Origin: Acridotheres tristis
Taxonomy: Eukaryota; Chordata; Aves; Passeriformes; Sturnidae
Length of the DNA stretch: 64,000 nt
Assembly: GCA_037013685.1 (NCBI GenBank)
Contig: CM072884.1
Span: 105,451,548-105,515,547, forward strand
Direction of reading: 5' to 3'
The position numbers and the translations under genes were made by a program. The notes beneath the pieces were generated by a model. It was not told where the DNA came from. It searched no databases and saw nothing but the letters and a program-made list of their open reading frames with translations. Numbering within the stretch: position 1 is the stretch's first letter; the number at the start of each line of letters is the position of its first letter. Positions 1 through 12,953 of the stretch are shown here, one piece after another.

Positions 1-823
1 ATTTTTCTGCTCAGGTCAAAGTAACTTAAACCCACACATGGCTCAGTGTAGTACAAGATCACATCAAACTCATGGAAATCTGACCAGTTCTTCATGTAAT
101 GTTACTGAACAGAAGTTGAAATAAATAAAAGTTGGGTATATTTTTTATAAAATAAATACCTACTAGATGAGTTTTCCTTCTAATCTGTGCTAAACTAACA
201 AAATTTAACTTCGGCATATTTAAAGACTAGATCAAAACAGAGGACTTAGGAATAGAGGCACTTTACCCCAGTGATTAACTTCTGAGCATCTGCCTTGGCA
301 TAGTGCTAGTAGGGACTACTCTGCTGTACTCATTACCATTGTAAAAGAACAAGTGGAGCTCCTGGACACTGTGGTAATTAGAAATCCTATGGCATTTATT
401 AAAAGTGTAAGAGCATTAACATCAGAGCTCTATTCAAATTCCCATTTTGGTGATTATCGTTAGCTCAGTTTTGACCTTTTCCTGTTTCAGCTGGCTGTCA
501 AGTTTCTCATTTAACCTCCTAAAGACTTGTAGGTTCATTACTGTTGCCATCCTGTCACTGGTCAGGTGGTGCATGAAAAAACACGCAAAAAATTTATGCA
601 TTTTTTTAGTAGGAAGGCTGGGTCAGCATTTTCAGTCTTCACTTTTCTGGCAGCTTGCTTTGGGAATCTCATCTGAAAAGGTGCTGATTTAACAGGGAGA
701 ACCTGGCTGCTGGCTCACAAAAGCCAGCATCACTGCTTCCTGTCCCTGCAACCTCCCCTGTCCCTGTGTGCAGCTGGGGATGGGGCAGGCGGTGCTCAGC
801 CATCCTCAGTGCCCGAGGCCGTG
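1..823. other. Anonymous non-coding DNA
   Basis: The first 660 or so bases are AT-rich with no recognisable repeat or coding signal. From about 670 onward the sequence becomes GC-richer, with many CCTG/CAGC words, and this continues to the LTR at 1,248. Several short open frames cross this part on both strands, but they overlap each other and have no recognisable domain. I treat them as chance. Confidence 0.6.
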
Positions 824-895
824 GCTCCCTGCATCCCAGAGCTGCCATCTGATACCAGAGCTCCCTGCATCCCAGAGCTGCCATCTGATACCAGA
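824..895. repeat. Perfect tandem duplication, 2 x 36 bp
   Basis: A 36-bp unit starting GCTCCCTGCATCC occurs twice, head to tail (824-859 and 860-895), with no mismatch between copies. Because 36 is a multiple of three, overlapping chance open frames simply repeat a 12-residue word. The identity of the copies suggests a recent slippage or duplication event, possibly a polymorphic minisatellite. Confidence 0.9.
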
Positions 896-1241
896 CACAT
901 CCAGGGCTTCAGCTGCACCCCCCACACCGGCTGTGTGCTGTCCCCACGGGGTTATCTGGCACCTCCCTGCCGCTGCTACAGCACTCAATCCACCACGGGG
1001 TGTGTTCAGTACTATCAGTTACGTTTCACAGGCACAAAGGAAACATCTCAGACATCCCAGCAGTTAAGACCCTTCATCAGCTGAATGAAGATAAACCCCA
1101 ACCCTTTCCTGGGCATTGAATGCAGCTGTCACTGCAGTGACTGTCACTCTCTGCTCAGAGGATGAGGAGTCTGGTCCTGAAACTGACTTGTACAAGTAAC
1201 AATGAGCTGCTAAAGGTGGGATCAGCAATTGCAATTCAAAG
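896..1241. other. GC-richer anonymous segment before the LTR
   Basis: No gene, RNA or repeat family was recognised between the tandem duplication and the LTR target site. Base composition is higher in GC than most of the window. Confidence 0.5.
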
Positions 1242-1247
1242 GAGTCA
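1242..1247. repeat. 6-bp target-site duplication, left copy (GAGTCA)
   Basis: GAGTCA lies immediately left of the LTR terminus and is repeated exactly at 1,913-1,918 on its right. A 6-bp duplication is typical of ERVK (betaretrovirus-like, class II) integration. Confidence 0.85.
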
Positions 1248-1441
1248 TGACGTTTCTTCCGCCCACTGCCCACCTCACCTGGGCTACCGGCTAGCTCCGG
1301 GAAGCTGCGTCAGTGAGAGGCCCCTCCTCGGCACCTCTCTGGGAGCCGCAGAAGGGGTGTAGCAACAGCTACGCCTGGGCAAATCGTCTGGGAGGGATAA
1401 AGAGTCGCAGGAGAGACCTTTCACGGTTCTGGGGGAAGGGG

Positions 1442-1447
1442 TTTATT
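1442..1447 (-). terminator. LTR polyadenylation signal AATAAA
   Basis: The minus strand reads AATAAA here, about 75 bp downstream of the TATA-like box and about 195 bp before the LTR 3' end. This is the expected R-region position in a compact retroviral LTR. Confidence 0.6.
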
Positions 1448-1519
1448 GAAGGAAAAGGTAACAAGTCCGAACCTCGTGGGGAGGAACCGCAAAAGGCACT
1501 TTGAAGGGGTCTACACAGG

Positions 1520-1527
1520 CTTAAGTA
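1520..1527 (-). promoter_or_regulatory. LTR TATA-like box (TACTTAAG)
   Basis: The minus strand carries TACTTAAG, similar to the TATTTAAG-type boxes of avian retroviral LTRs, upstream of the AATAAA signal. Transcription would run leftward. Whether the promoter is still active cannot be seen from sequence. Confidence 0.5.
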
Positions 1528-1738
1528 CGGGGGAGGAGCGAGGGGAAGGCACAGAACTCTGGCCAATAATGGTTAATGGGGGCAGGTACAGAAGGTGGGG
1601 AAAGGGGGTACATTGAACCAATAAGGTAAACCGAGGGTGGGGATACATACAATATAACCAATCATGGATACAAGAGGGAATGCTTGACATAGAAACTTCT
1701 GGAAGAAAGGGAGGGGCTACAAAGGATTGACATCCAGT

Positions 1739-1766
1739 GGGGCAGGGTTTAGGGTGAGGGACAGGG
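1739..1766 (+). other. Potential G-quadruplex motif inside the LTR U3
   Basis: Five runs of three or four G are separated by loops of 2, 4, 3 and 3 bases (GGGG-CA-GGG-TTTA-GGG-TGA-GGG-ACA-GGG). This satisfies the usual four-run G-quadruplex pattern on the plus strand, which is the template strand for leftward LTR transcription. More G-runs follow to about 1,810. Confidence 0.7.
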
Positions 1767-1912
1767 TAGGTTCCAGATAAAGGGGAGGGGTTTAGGATGA
1801 CTGACTAGGACCAGGGTGGGAAAGGGAAAAACCATTGTGTACTTAACTTAGGGGAAAGAAACTGGGATGAACCATCAACACAGAAGAAAAATTAACATTA
1901 AACAACACAACA

Positions 1913-1918
1913 GAGTCA
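1913..1918. repeat. 6-bp target-site duplication, right copy (GAGTCA)
   Basis: Exact copy of 1,242-1,247, abutting the CA terminus of the LTR. Confidence 0.85.
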
Positions 1919-3191
1919 GACTACAATGAACACTTACTGCTGATGTTTTGCACGAAAACATGCAAAACACATAATACAAAGTCTCTAAGATATCATCATT
2001 CTCAATATAAAAAATGCACCTAGCTGCATTTTCAGGTTTTGGATATTGCAGACTTCTGTCATCATCTCAAGAAGAGAGTTTCTGTATTTGGTTGAAATGG
2101 AAGAACCTGAAGGCACTTTCCCTCATATAGAGAACGATAATATTGAGTGTACTGCTAGGGGAGAGCCTTTAAGTTGCTGCATCTCTACTTCCAGCTGAGA
2201 AAGCCAAACTGCATCCGACTCATTGCAGATGATAAGGAAAAAAAACTTTAGTGCTGTATCTCAGTTTCTTCAGAGAGAGGCATCTGCTTCAGAGAATCAG
2301 TTAAAGATTGAGGCTTATACAGTGAGAAAACAATTCTGTTCTCCCCCCAAGGGAGCAAGAAGCTCATCTGTCTTTGCTCTCAAAATGCTGCTGTTTTTTC
2401 AAGAAGTCTCCTTCATTCTTCAACATCTGCTCTGTTCCTGGCTGTGGAAGAGATTCCCTGGGATTTACATGGAAGTGTAAATGTATTGTAAGTCCAAACA
2501 CATACAATATTCCATCCACATTTCCCCACAAGCTGTATCTCATTCTTGGTTTTATTCTTGGATTATTAAATATTATTCCAGACCAAACAAGAAAATATCA
2601 AAGGTGTGAAGGACACATTAGCTAATTACAGAACTAAAATAACATTAGTTTGATTCTGTCTGAGTTATCTTTGAGACCACCATCCAATATGATCTTTCTT
2701 CACTCTTTTTGAAGGTTTACTGAAGGGAACCATTCTAGGTGTCTTAATGTATTTCAATCTATACATTTTCTTTTTTTCCTGTAAGAAATGCTTTATCAAA
2801 CATGAGTAATTAGGTTTAATGGAGAAAGAAGTGGATGGACTGTAATAGTCTGTAATACAGAGGAGAAAAGTTCTTATATCTCAAATGCACGCTGTGCCTC
2901 AAGCAAACTGTGAGCACCCTCTGTTCAGCTTACCTGGAATGTACAGTTCCACTTCTGACCAGACTTCACACTAACAAGCAACCTGGCCACAGGCAGGGAA
3001 CCATTCAAGTGTATTCTCATAACAGAAATATGGTCCCATTTAAGGAGCAATAGGAACGTGTGTCCTCCCTGAATGACAACTGGGGAAGGAGCACAGAGGA
3101 CTTACCTGTCTGATCAGAGCCTAAGCCTGAACGATGCTTTTAAGGTACCAGCAGTATGGGAGGTCTGCCTGGGTCAGGGCAGAGCCAGCTT
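1919..3191. other. Anonymous AT-rich DNA
   Basis: No gene, RNA gene or repeat family was recognised between the LTR and the CR1 fragment. The short open frames around 2,220-2,625 lack any recognisable domain. Confidence 0.55.
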
Positions 3192-3803
3192 CATAGAATA
3201 GAATCACTCAGGCTGGAAAAGATCCTCGAGTCCAAACATTAAGCATGTCCTTATGTGCCACAACTCCAGATCTCTTAAATACCTCCAGGGATGGTGATTC
3301 CACCATTTCCCCGGGCAGTCTGTTCCAATGTTTGACAACTTTTCCAGTGAATAAATTTCTCCAGTCATCCAATCTAACCCTCCCCTGGCACAGCTTGAGG
3401 CTCTGTCCTATTTTCCTATCACTTGTTACCTGTGAGAAGAGCCTGACCCCCACCTTGCCCTTTGCAAGTAGCAGTAGAGAGCAATAAGGTCTCCCTGAGC
3501 CTCTTTCTCTGAAGGATAAACACCCCCAGCTCCCTCAGCTGCTCCTCATCACACTTGTGCTCCAAACCCTTCCCCAGCTCCATTGCCCTTCTCTGGACTC
3601 ACTCCAGCCCCTCAATGCCTCTCTTGTAGTGAGGTGCCCAAAACTGCACACAGGGTTTGAGGTGTGGCCTCACCAGTGCCAGGGTGATGATCACTGCCCT
3701 GGTCCTGCTGGCCACAGTGTTGCTGATAAGGCCAGAATGCCACTGGCCTTGGCCACCTGGGTCCTGTCAGCTCAAGTTCAGCTGCCAGATGACCAACACC
3801 TGT
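3192..3803 (-). mobile_element. CR1 LINE fragment, 3' end of ORF2, minus strand
   Basis: The left edge carries the CR1 3' terminus (CATAGAATAGAATCAC) and the element reads leftward. On the minus strand the C-terminal ORF2 signature appears: VGLFSQVTSDR-like, then LKLCQGRVRLD, VVKHWNRLPGEMVESPSLEVF. This occupies about 3,230-3,450. Further right, minus-strand words correspond to the more upstream ORF2 part (the [10 protein letters not shown] region). The reading frame is broken several times. The element is 5'-truncated near 3,800, as is usual for CR1. It is dead sequence with no expected function. Confidence 0.85.
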
Positions 3804-6800
3804 CAAAGAGCCATATCACAGATATTAGAAGTTTTTGTTTTAATTTCATTTAGATTACCCAGAGAAATAAGACTTGTATTCCTCTCATCATTTGATTAAC
3901 ATTTTAACTTGGGTATTACAGGATAAAGGCAAGGGTAATATTACTGATCAGTTTGGAAGTAGCACAGCTTGAAGCCTGCATGATATAAACAAAAAATATT
4001 TTTCAACAAATGCAACATAACTCATAAACCTCAATGAGTGTCCTGTGTCACACTGTACAGTACCAGCCCACTATGGGGCAAACAGTGCACCATCAAGGGA
4101 AGGAGGAAGGAATTTACTCTTTTATTGTCTGGATGTTATTTGGTTTTAAACAGTTACACTGTGCACAGCTCTGGCTGTACTGAGTCATGAATATAAGGGA
4201 TATATGAGCTACATGCTACTCTCTAATTTCTTTAACTGAAAAATAATGATACTAACTTGTTTTGGGAACAGCAATTTAGCTGAATTATATATATTTATAG
4301 AATTAGCTATTATATTATTTAAACACAGACACCTGTAGATGCATTAGTGAGTGAAGATTAAATGTATAAAGGAATAATCTATTTTATAACTCTGCACCTC
4401 TCTGCAGTATACTTTTGGATACTGCTTTGGTAATTAAAAACTTTATGAGCAGTTCATTGTAGGATAGTAAAAATGTGTTAAAATCCATTAGCACAGATTG
4501 AATATATTCATGAAATGCTTCTTTGGTACAATAATGAAATTCAATTCACTTTTTTCTCTCTCCTTTTAGTAAGAAATTATTCCATTGGAAAGACAGAATA
4601 GATAGAGTAAATTGAGAATAAAATGCAGTATAAATGAAAACAGTTATTTTAAACCAAGTCATGCAAGCTTTTTATTTATGCAGCAACTTTCATCTAATAA
4701 AAAAGTCTGTGCCATTCTTAACTCTTAGGGAAAAATCCCAGCAACATAGCAGATGAGAGGAAGATAAACTTGCACTCTCACAGAAGTTACTGGGAAGCAG
4801 CTATTGTGAATCCTACTACTACTAAAAAATTGTCATATTGGGAAATAAGGAATCTACACAATAGAATTCGATGACTTCTTTTTATGTTGTTCATTTCTTT
4901 CATTGCTGATTTCATGTGCATTTTATATGTCTGGTTCTTTTTCTCTTGTCCATGAACAGGCCAGAACAGACAGATAAAAAAGTGCTCCTGGGAGAGCAAT
5001 TCTAAAAATAAAATATGGTGGTTCCTGGCAGCAACAGAGAACTACACACCTAGAAAGGAGAGAAGGCCACTGTAATGCAGACATTGTTATTTGCTGTCTG
5101 GAAAATTTCCTCAGATTTTAATAGTAACCACAGTCCTTTTAGAATTAGTGTCAATTGCTGCATACATCAGAACCAAAAGATAGACAAAAATTAAGCCATG
5201 AAAGCCAATTACAAAATTCTAAATGTCAACTTCGTTTTCCTCAGAACTCAGGATCACATGTAGAATTTATGCTGAAAAATTCCTTTGCAAATCTTTCCCA
5301 GTAACCTGTAATGTCATATTTACTTTTCATTATATGTTACATACCCAAGAATATGAAATTTAGAAGCTCAAAGGTCAATTAATATATCATGGCAACTTGG
5401 TATGAGATATTTCAAACCAAATGAGCACATATCAACACTACTATAAACATGTTGTTATTATTAAGGTCAAGTATAATTGATATGAAATCCAGATGAAAAA
5501 AGGAATAGTTGCCTTCCCCTCTACTGAGGGCATAACTCGCTTTTCCTTTTAAAATAGCACTAATAAACTATGTAATTTTATTTTTATTCCTAGACTGTTC
5601 TCTGTCTCTGAATTAGTTCTGAGGGTTTCCACAGCTTTACATTGATTTGTGTAGTACTACATTAAGGTGTAGCCTTACTTCCCAGTGTTTCTGAGGGGTT
5701 TCTTCTCTCCCAGTCATGATATCTTTCTTAGTTAAAGCAGATCATCTCTGTCTGGATTCATTTTGTGATGTCTGGCAGAGCGGCTGGGTCAGTCCCTCTG
5801 CAGACAATACACAAAGTTACAGCTGAAAAATGTGGCTAAACCCATGTGGGGATTTGCTACCTCAGGTCTAGCTGTCCTGTGTCTTTCTTCCAGTGATGCC
5901 AAATGTATAATTTATTGTCTGGCAACATTCAGCATTCACAGTTCTTTACTCATGGATTGTACCTGATTCCTGGGGAAAGTATGCCATATGCTTATTTTAG
6001 AGGAAAAAACTTTAAAACAAGATTTTAAGTGGAGGATGAAATGGTGTTATTGTATCTAGAAGTGACCTCTCTTGTGGATAAGTTTAATTTTTTGAGTATG
6101 GGCACTGTTTTCCAGTTGGGAGGTGAGAGGCCCCAGTTCTGGGAGCTCAGCTGGAGCTGTCCTAGGAAGGGGTGATCCCAAAGGGGTTCAGCCCACAAAC
6201 CCCACAGCACTGCCATGAGAGCAACCTCCTCTTTGTTTCAGATGTCAGAAACTGTCCCACATTCCCTCATCCTGCCCCTTGCACTGGCCAGTAGCAAGCA
6301 GGTCCTTGTTTGAACATTAACAGATGTGTACTGACAACATCAACAGACCAGGTATTTGTCCACATTCTACAGAAGAGAGTCTGCCATCTCCTTAGAGCAA
6401 AAGACAGACTGAAGCAATCTAAAATTCCAGTGCATTATAAGAGTCTCTGAAACAGTGCAGACATTAAACAGAAAGAAGATTTAAAGCCAGGGGTTCCCAG
6501 GTGCTCACTGCTGTTTGGTAGATATCTGCAGATTAACATGGGTAAGAATTGTTAACAAGATGAACACTTTGGAGAAATTCCCACAAGTGATACAGCTGCA
6601 TTAATAATCATAAGGAAACACTTGTGCACAGGAACATAGAATTAATTTTCATTTTAGGCTCCAGAACAGAGTGTAGTTATGTACTACATGGCTATTTCTG
6701 TACATTGCTGTTCTGTTTCTGGTAGCAGCTTGGAGAATAACTCAGGGGACAGAACATACAGTTTTTCACATTTCATCACAACTCAGAAAACTTCCTTGTG

Positions 6801-9800
6801 TCAATTTGTACAATATATTTTCCCCATAATAAAATTGCCATATATTAAGCACATACTAATTCAAAATGTAGTTGGAAGGCAAAATAAGCCCAATTCTTTC
6901 CTCTAATACATCTTCTTCGAAGTCAAGCAGTTGCACAGAAAAACAAATAGGGTTGAACATCACTTAACTGCTTACATCCACGTATTCTGTGCCAAAAGCA
7001 AAGATTTAATTAAATTAATTCACTTTTCTTAAAGAAATAAACAGTAGATGTTATGTTTGCTAGTCTAATATATATGAAGCCAAAAGTCAGATGCCCCTGG
7101 GATTTGTTTCAAGAGACTCACAAAACTTTATTTGTTGCCCAGAACAGAAGAAATATGTAAATCACTTTTTATTTTGGATAAAACCATACCTACTGCCAAT
7201 TTAAAGGCAGAATTAAGCCGCTGAATTCTGAATTCTCAACAGGAATACTAAGATATCTCAGAACAGATAAAATTAAATTTTCTGTAAGAGAGTTGTCAAA
7301 AGTGAAAAGTGCTGTGAGCACTGCAACTTAGATTTTCATTATTAAAAATATGCATTATAGATGTCCTTTTTTTGGATAGCAGAATAGCAGACTATCCATG
7401 AATCAATATTTGTTATTCATGAGAATTTGCTGAATACACAGGCCAAACAATTCATTAGTTCCTTAAATTAATTGTGTTCATTCTTTCCTATTAGCATTTT
7501 CTGGTTGCCCAAAAGCTTTTTTTTTTTTTTTTGTGGGTGATATATTTATCAAAGAGATAACTCATGCAGTCCTAGTAGGAGCCTCTGGTGGCTAAACATC
7601 AGACTAAAATTGAATTTAGAAAGATTACGTCTTGGTTTTTAGCCTGCTGACAGAGAACATTGGGGATGTGTGGGATAATTTTAAAGGTTTTGAAAGGTAA
7701 CCAAGGAGAAAAGCAAATCTATTTTTTTTTGTAATTCTAAATTTGCCAGTATAAACTTCTTATGAATTCAAACATTTTATTTATTTTCTAAGGGGAGAAA
7801 ACATATGGTCAAACATATTGCAACCTAATATATAATTAACAAAATTTTAATATGTTACTTAATTCACAGAAATATGAAAAATATGGTTATATATTTGATT
7901 CATTTTGCTAGTTTAATTTTGCCTAATAGCTACATAATATTTTCATTTATGTTAGCATTTGTTAGAATTACTTCTTGCCTGCCTATTATGCTTAGAATAC
8001 ATTTTTAAGATATTCTAATTTCTTCAAAGGAAAATTGCTTCTTTGCAAATTGCAAAGGCCTTTTCCTTTGCATTGTGTCTGACCCTGATGCTCACCATAA
8101 TTTCCCAGTGTAAGTTGATAACTTTTATTTGTTCTTTTACAAAAGCAGTTAGTCATGTGGATAATGGCAATGAAAGGTAAGTAACTGTCGTTAAGCGTTC
8201 CAAAAGGTTTTCATTAAAAATATGTTTAATGGCTTGTTTGAACAAAAGAAAAGCATGGAAGGATCAGTAAAACACTAAATATAGTTAATTTACCAGTGGA
8301 ATGATATGGAAGAGTGAATTTTGCAGTGGTAACCTAACTCTTACCCCACACTTTCTTCCAAAGTTTCAGCAGTAATTAATTAAAGATGCCTAAAGAAATT
8401 AACGTTAAGAATGGATGGAAGTTTTACAGATTACCAGTCACTGGATTTCTATTCTTAAGCATTTTTCCTGGTAGGACCATTGTAAGCTGACTTAGAAAGT
8501 GTTAATTTAGTAACATTTTTCTGCAGGAGGAAAACTATCACTTCTTTTGAAAACACCCACAAGTTATAAGAATATAACTTTTTATATCTAATGAAAACAT
8601 GCAATGCCACAGATGTAAACCACTGCTCAGTATTTTTTTTCCTGTTGTATAATCCACAAAGTTGTATCCTAACCAAGGAGAAAAGGAAAAAGAGATGAAT
8701 AGAAGAGAAGGTGTGGAGCACTTTAGGAATACATCCGGGCTCTGTAAGACTGTTTTTACAGGCAGAACTCAATTAAATAGAAGAAATCTCTTACAGATCT
8801 TGATAACCAAACTGCATGGGGCAAATACCTGCAACTGCAATTTAAATATGGAAATAAAGTGTTGAAAGTGTTGATTAAACTGTTCAGCAGCTGAGCCCAG
8901 AAGCCTCTGATTATGCAAGGGAAATCTCCCATAACTCCCAGATCCTTGTACATGGATAATCTCCTGTACAAGGCTTGAAATGTCATAAAACTTCAGATGT
9001 TACAAACAAGGTTTTTTTCTTTTTAACCTTTTTTTAATTTTTTTTTTAATTCTTCTTCAACCTTTATTAACCCATAAAACTTAAATGCTGTTTATGAAGA
9101 CCTACATCTTTGGGTAGACAAAATATTAATTCCTGCTGCTTTATTTGGGAAAGGACTTCACTGCCTTCCTATCTAGCCAAGCTGAGACCCAGACAAATGT
9201 TAAAATGAAAACCATTTACAAAGCTCATATTTACCATATTTTCAAAATATCTGATACTGCTATGTCTCTTTTTTTCCCCCTGAAATGGATTTTCAAGAGT
9301 GTTAGACACTTAAGCATAGCAATATTTTTGAAGCAATTGTAAAGCCCAGTGACCTTTCCCAGCATACCACACAGAAATTTGGTGAGATGCATGGGAGAAT
9401 TCCTTTTTTCTCCCTCCTGCTTCTTTTTTTGTGTCTCTAAAGCAAATCTTCCACAAGGTTATTATGAATATTTAAGTGTATGAAGTATCATAGTCACACC
9501 TCCTTTGAAATGGGAACAAGTATGGTGTGTAGTTATTACACCGCCAAATCAGTTCTGCCACACACAGCATAAGGGACAAGTGTGAGCTCCACGTTCTGCA
9601 GTAAGAAGTGCTGGAGCAGACTAAGCTTACCAAAACAAAAATAACATTTAAAGCTGTAGAACCAGCTGTTGTTTTAGGAGTTATCACAACAGCATAGACA
9701 GTGGCAAAAATGACCTGTTAATGTCCAACTCCAATCTTAGCAGACACTTTAAAAATGCATCTTTAGCACTTCTCTTCAGTAGGCAGGACCATTCTTCTGT

Positions 9801-12800
9801 GGAACTCCCAAAGTCATGGCACTGCTTTCTACTGACATAAGTCACAGCAAAGGTAAGAAATGTTTCCTGGAAACTAAAAGGATGCATTTTGCAAAAAGTG
9901 ACAGGGGTTTCATTCTTAAAAGCTGTTCTCAAATGCATCATTGGGGCAGGACAAATACAAGTATAGCTGGTTCTATGCAATGGGCCAAACTTTATCTGGT
10001 TGCCACAAGTGGGTTTTCCTTTTTCTTACAGAACAAACGTCGTTAATTCCAGGCTGGCTTTCTTACAGCAGCTGTTTTCCGTAAAGAAAGTTCTGTATAA
10101 CTGAACCTGGTGTGGTTAAAATGTGTCTGCAGCCAGCACTCCAGGAAAAAGAGAAGTCACTGGGGTACACTCCAGCTGAGTTGCCTCTCATCTGTCCAAG
10201 CTGTATTCATTGTTGTGTCTCCTGGTGCTCCTTATGCTCACAACTCCCTGCTTTAAAATGTACAAAATAATATTTTTCTTTTCGTACTTTTGCTGATTTA
10301 ATGTGTCTTGGATATCTGATTTTGACTGTTGTTTCATTTCAGCCCTTCAGCACCCTCTGCATCCACAAGATTTGTCCTGGCATCTTCTGTGCCTGTATTC
10401 TGTTCCAGAACATTGTACTGCCAGAGATCCTGTGATTCCTCAGTCTTTTCAGCTGTGGGAGTCTGTATCTCCTTCCTTTTGCTGCTGAGTTGAGTTGTGT
10501 CACCTGTCCTCATAATTTCTTGAAGTAATGCCAGGACACAATAGGATAGCAGTAGTAGCAAGTAATTTTTCTTCGTTAAAAGATACAGAGAAATAGGGAG
10601 GAGGGCAACAAGACAGGAAATGGAGAAATTGTTGAAAATTCAGGCTTGGAACTGAGATGAAATGAATAATTAAGTTGAATGTTTGAAAATCTGCTTAAAC
10701 TGTTCATAACTATGTCAAATTGTTTATGAGCAATTTGGGAAAAAAGCTTATGATCTCACTGACCTTATGCTACTGGTGATTTTTTTTTTTTTAAGCATGA
10801 TTTGGACCCCTGAAAATACCCTACAAACACCCCTGAACTATCAGGAAACAAAAGTGTACCACAATGTTTAAATTTTTTAGCCTTTCTATAGAAAACCTTG
10901 AGTAAATAGAAATAAATAAAAACAGCAAAGTCAAATCTCATTTGTAAGAGATTTACAAATCTCACAGCAAGTAAATTTTACTACACTTCCATACAATGTG
11001 GTGAAATTTTATCCTTTCATCTTGCATATATTACTTGCTAGAACACACTCTTTGATGAGAGCAGAGGATCATTTTGGAAATAAAAAACTCTCTGCCTCTC
11101 ATAAATTTTGAAAATTGCTTTCAAAAAGAAAAAAAATAAAATTATTAAAACACAGACTTTGAAAACTAATGGCATACGAGTCACCTTTGCAGGTTCCTTT
11201 TAAAAGCAAATATTGATTTACTCATTACAAGTGGTAAATTATGTAAAACTGCCTACATATCACTGTAACTTACCTAAGATACAAAAATACTTTTAGTTTT
11301 TCTGTACTGTACATACTAGACAAAGTAGACTCAAGATAATGCTAGCCAAGCCTATGCCACTCTAATAATAGAAACTGAACACTGGACAAGGATATTCTTG
11401 CAGGGTAAAATATTCTTGAAATAAGGAAGAATTATTCCTTCCTCCAAGCAGTTAAGCAGCTGTGTGCAAACCTTGAATCAATTTTTATAACAAAGGCGAG
11501 GACGCAGAAAAAGGAACTTGAAGTAAGTAGTCAATAAGAGGTAAGAAGCAACCTTGAAGGGACATGAAAAGCCAAGAGGATGTTAGAACTTCAAAACAAA
11601 ACCAGATGTCCTCTTCAATGTGTAAGTGAAAAGGATATTTGATCCTTTGTACATCCTTGAAGTGCTGCGGCTGAAAGGAATGCTTTGCACTGTAATGCTT
11701 CGTTAGTTCAAAGTGATGTATAAACATTAGGTAATGAAATCTCACGGTATCTCTGCATTATCTACATGTTTTCCTGTCCAAGGACACACTCCAAGGCATT
11801 TACAACTCTGGAACCTTTATTTTCTAGCCCATTATCATTTCTTTCACCTTACAGTGGTTTTTAGCCTACCTCAAGTACATATCAAGAATGCCTGAACTGT
11901 CAGTAAACCACAGGTGGCAAAAATAAATGTTTTTATTGAAAGCATTACACAATATTTTGAACTATTTCTGCAATAATATGGGAGGGTTTGATCCATCAAA
12001 AAAAAGCATTATTTTCTTTCTTCACAGCAACACATACAAAATCAGAAATGCAGGGTGATAAATCAGATGCATTGTTTTTGTGGTGCTGTTGAATGCAAAT
12101 ATTCTGCACAACTACAGAGCAATGTGCTTCACTCTAGTTCACAGAGGAAACTTCACGCAGGTGAAATCTAAATATATCAGCCTAAGTTGTTGGATCACAC
12201 AGAGTATGAACTCAGGTGTGAAACTGGGTAAGACAAATGCTGAAAATTAAAGTTCCAAACTCTGCAAGGAGGCAGCTCAGAGTACAGCCCAGTTCTGCAA
12301 AGTTCCTATGTACAGTTCAGTAAACTTGTTTTTTGTAGCAAACTTAAAGCCAGGGAAGGACCTGAATGATAAGTTTGCTTTGCAGAACTTAGGTAGCTCA
12401 ATGTGCTAAGGCATGGCTAATCCTGAGAAAGACTACAAAAATTATTTCTCTCTTTCTTAATCCCTATTATATGAATATTTCTGATGTTCAAATATTACCA
12501 CATTCAAAAGAACTGCTGTGTTTGCTATATTTGCCATACAATGGTATCTTTTGACTTAGGTGCACATGGCCTCAGGATTTATTAGGCAAATTCATAGGTA
12601 TTTGTGGGCTGTGAGAGTGTAGGTTAGTTCCTCATATTAAAGCGTTGAAGCATCAGCTCTGTCCCATCTCCTCTGAGTTTCTTCCATGGAGAAGGTTTTC
12701 TATAATGATAATCCTCATGATTACCTGTGGTGGATCACCAGGTAGTCACCATTCTTGTGGCCACTTCCTGGAGACAAAAGGCCACTTCCTCACTCTAGAG

Positions 12801-12930
12801 AAACCCTCACACTGCCTTGTACCCTCACAGTGTCATTCCAGGGCAGAAAGAGAGTAAATCCCAGCTCTGTGTGTGAGGTTGTGCGTACAAGTACATGAAA
12901 GAGAAAGAGAGATATATATTGCTATACAGG
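3804..12930. other. About 9 kb of anonymous AT-rich DNA
   Basis: I saw no recognisable gene, RNA gene or interspersed repeat in this stretch. Minor features are homopolymer T runs (near 7,517 and 10,780), a T-rich patch at 9,008-9,053, a GC-richer patch near 6,110-6,300, and a 17-bp near-perfect palindrome at 8,041-8,057. The longest open frames are about 100 residues, overlap on both strands and have no recognisable motif, as expected by chance. Ancient decayed repeats may be present below my detection. Confidence 0.5.
8041..8057. repeat. 17-bp palindrome CTTTGCAAATTGCAAAG
   Basis: Eight-base arms CTTTGCAA and TTGCAAAG flank a single central A. The core TTTGCAAAT resembles an octamer-like POU factor site. 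A short palindrome like this can occur by chance in 64 kb. Confidence 0.6.
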
Positions 12931-12953
12931 TATTTATATATACACACACACAT
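12931..12953. repeat. Short AT/AC dinucleotide microsatellite
   Basis: TTTATATATACACACACACAT: a run of TA dinucleotides passes into CA dinucleotides. It is low complexity and short. Confidence 0.8.

Larger units (their letters stand above)
1248..1912 (-). mobile_element. Solo LTR of an ERVK-type endogenous retrovirus
   Basis: This 665-bp block starts with TG and ends with CA on the plus strand and is flanked by identical 6-bp repeats GAGTCA, so both ends are well defined. On the minus strand it reads TGTTGTGTTG... at its 5' end and ...GAAACGTCA at its 3' end. Minus-strand signals are in retroviral order: a TATA-like TACTTAAG at 1,520-1,527, then AATAAA at 1,442-1,447, then a CpG-rich U5-like tail down to 1,248. 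The U3 part holds three spaced CCAAT-type words (plus strand, near 1,563, 1,617 and 1,658). No primer binding site, gag, pol or env homology follows on either side, so this is a solo LTR left by recombination between two LTRs. The ERVK label is inferred from the duplication length and general LTR style; the exact subfamily is not known. Confidence 0.85.
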
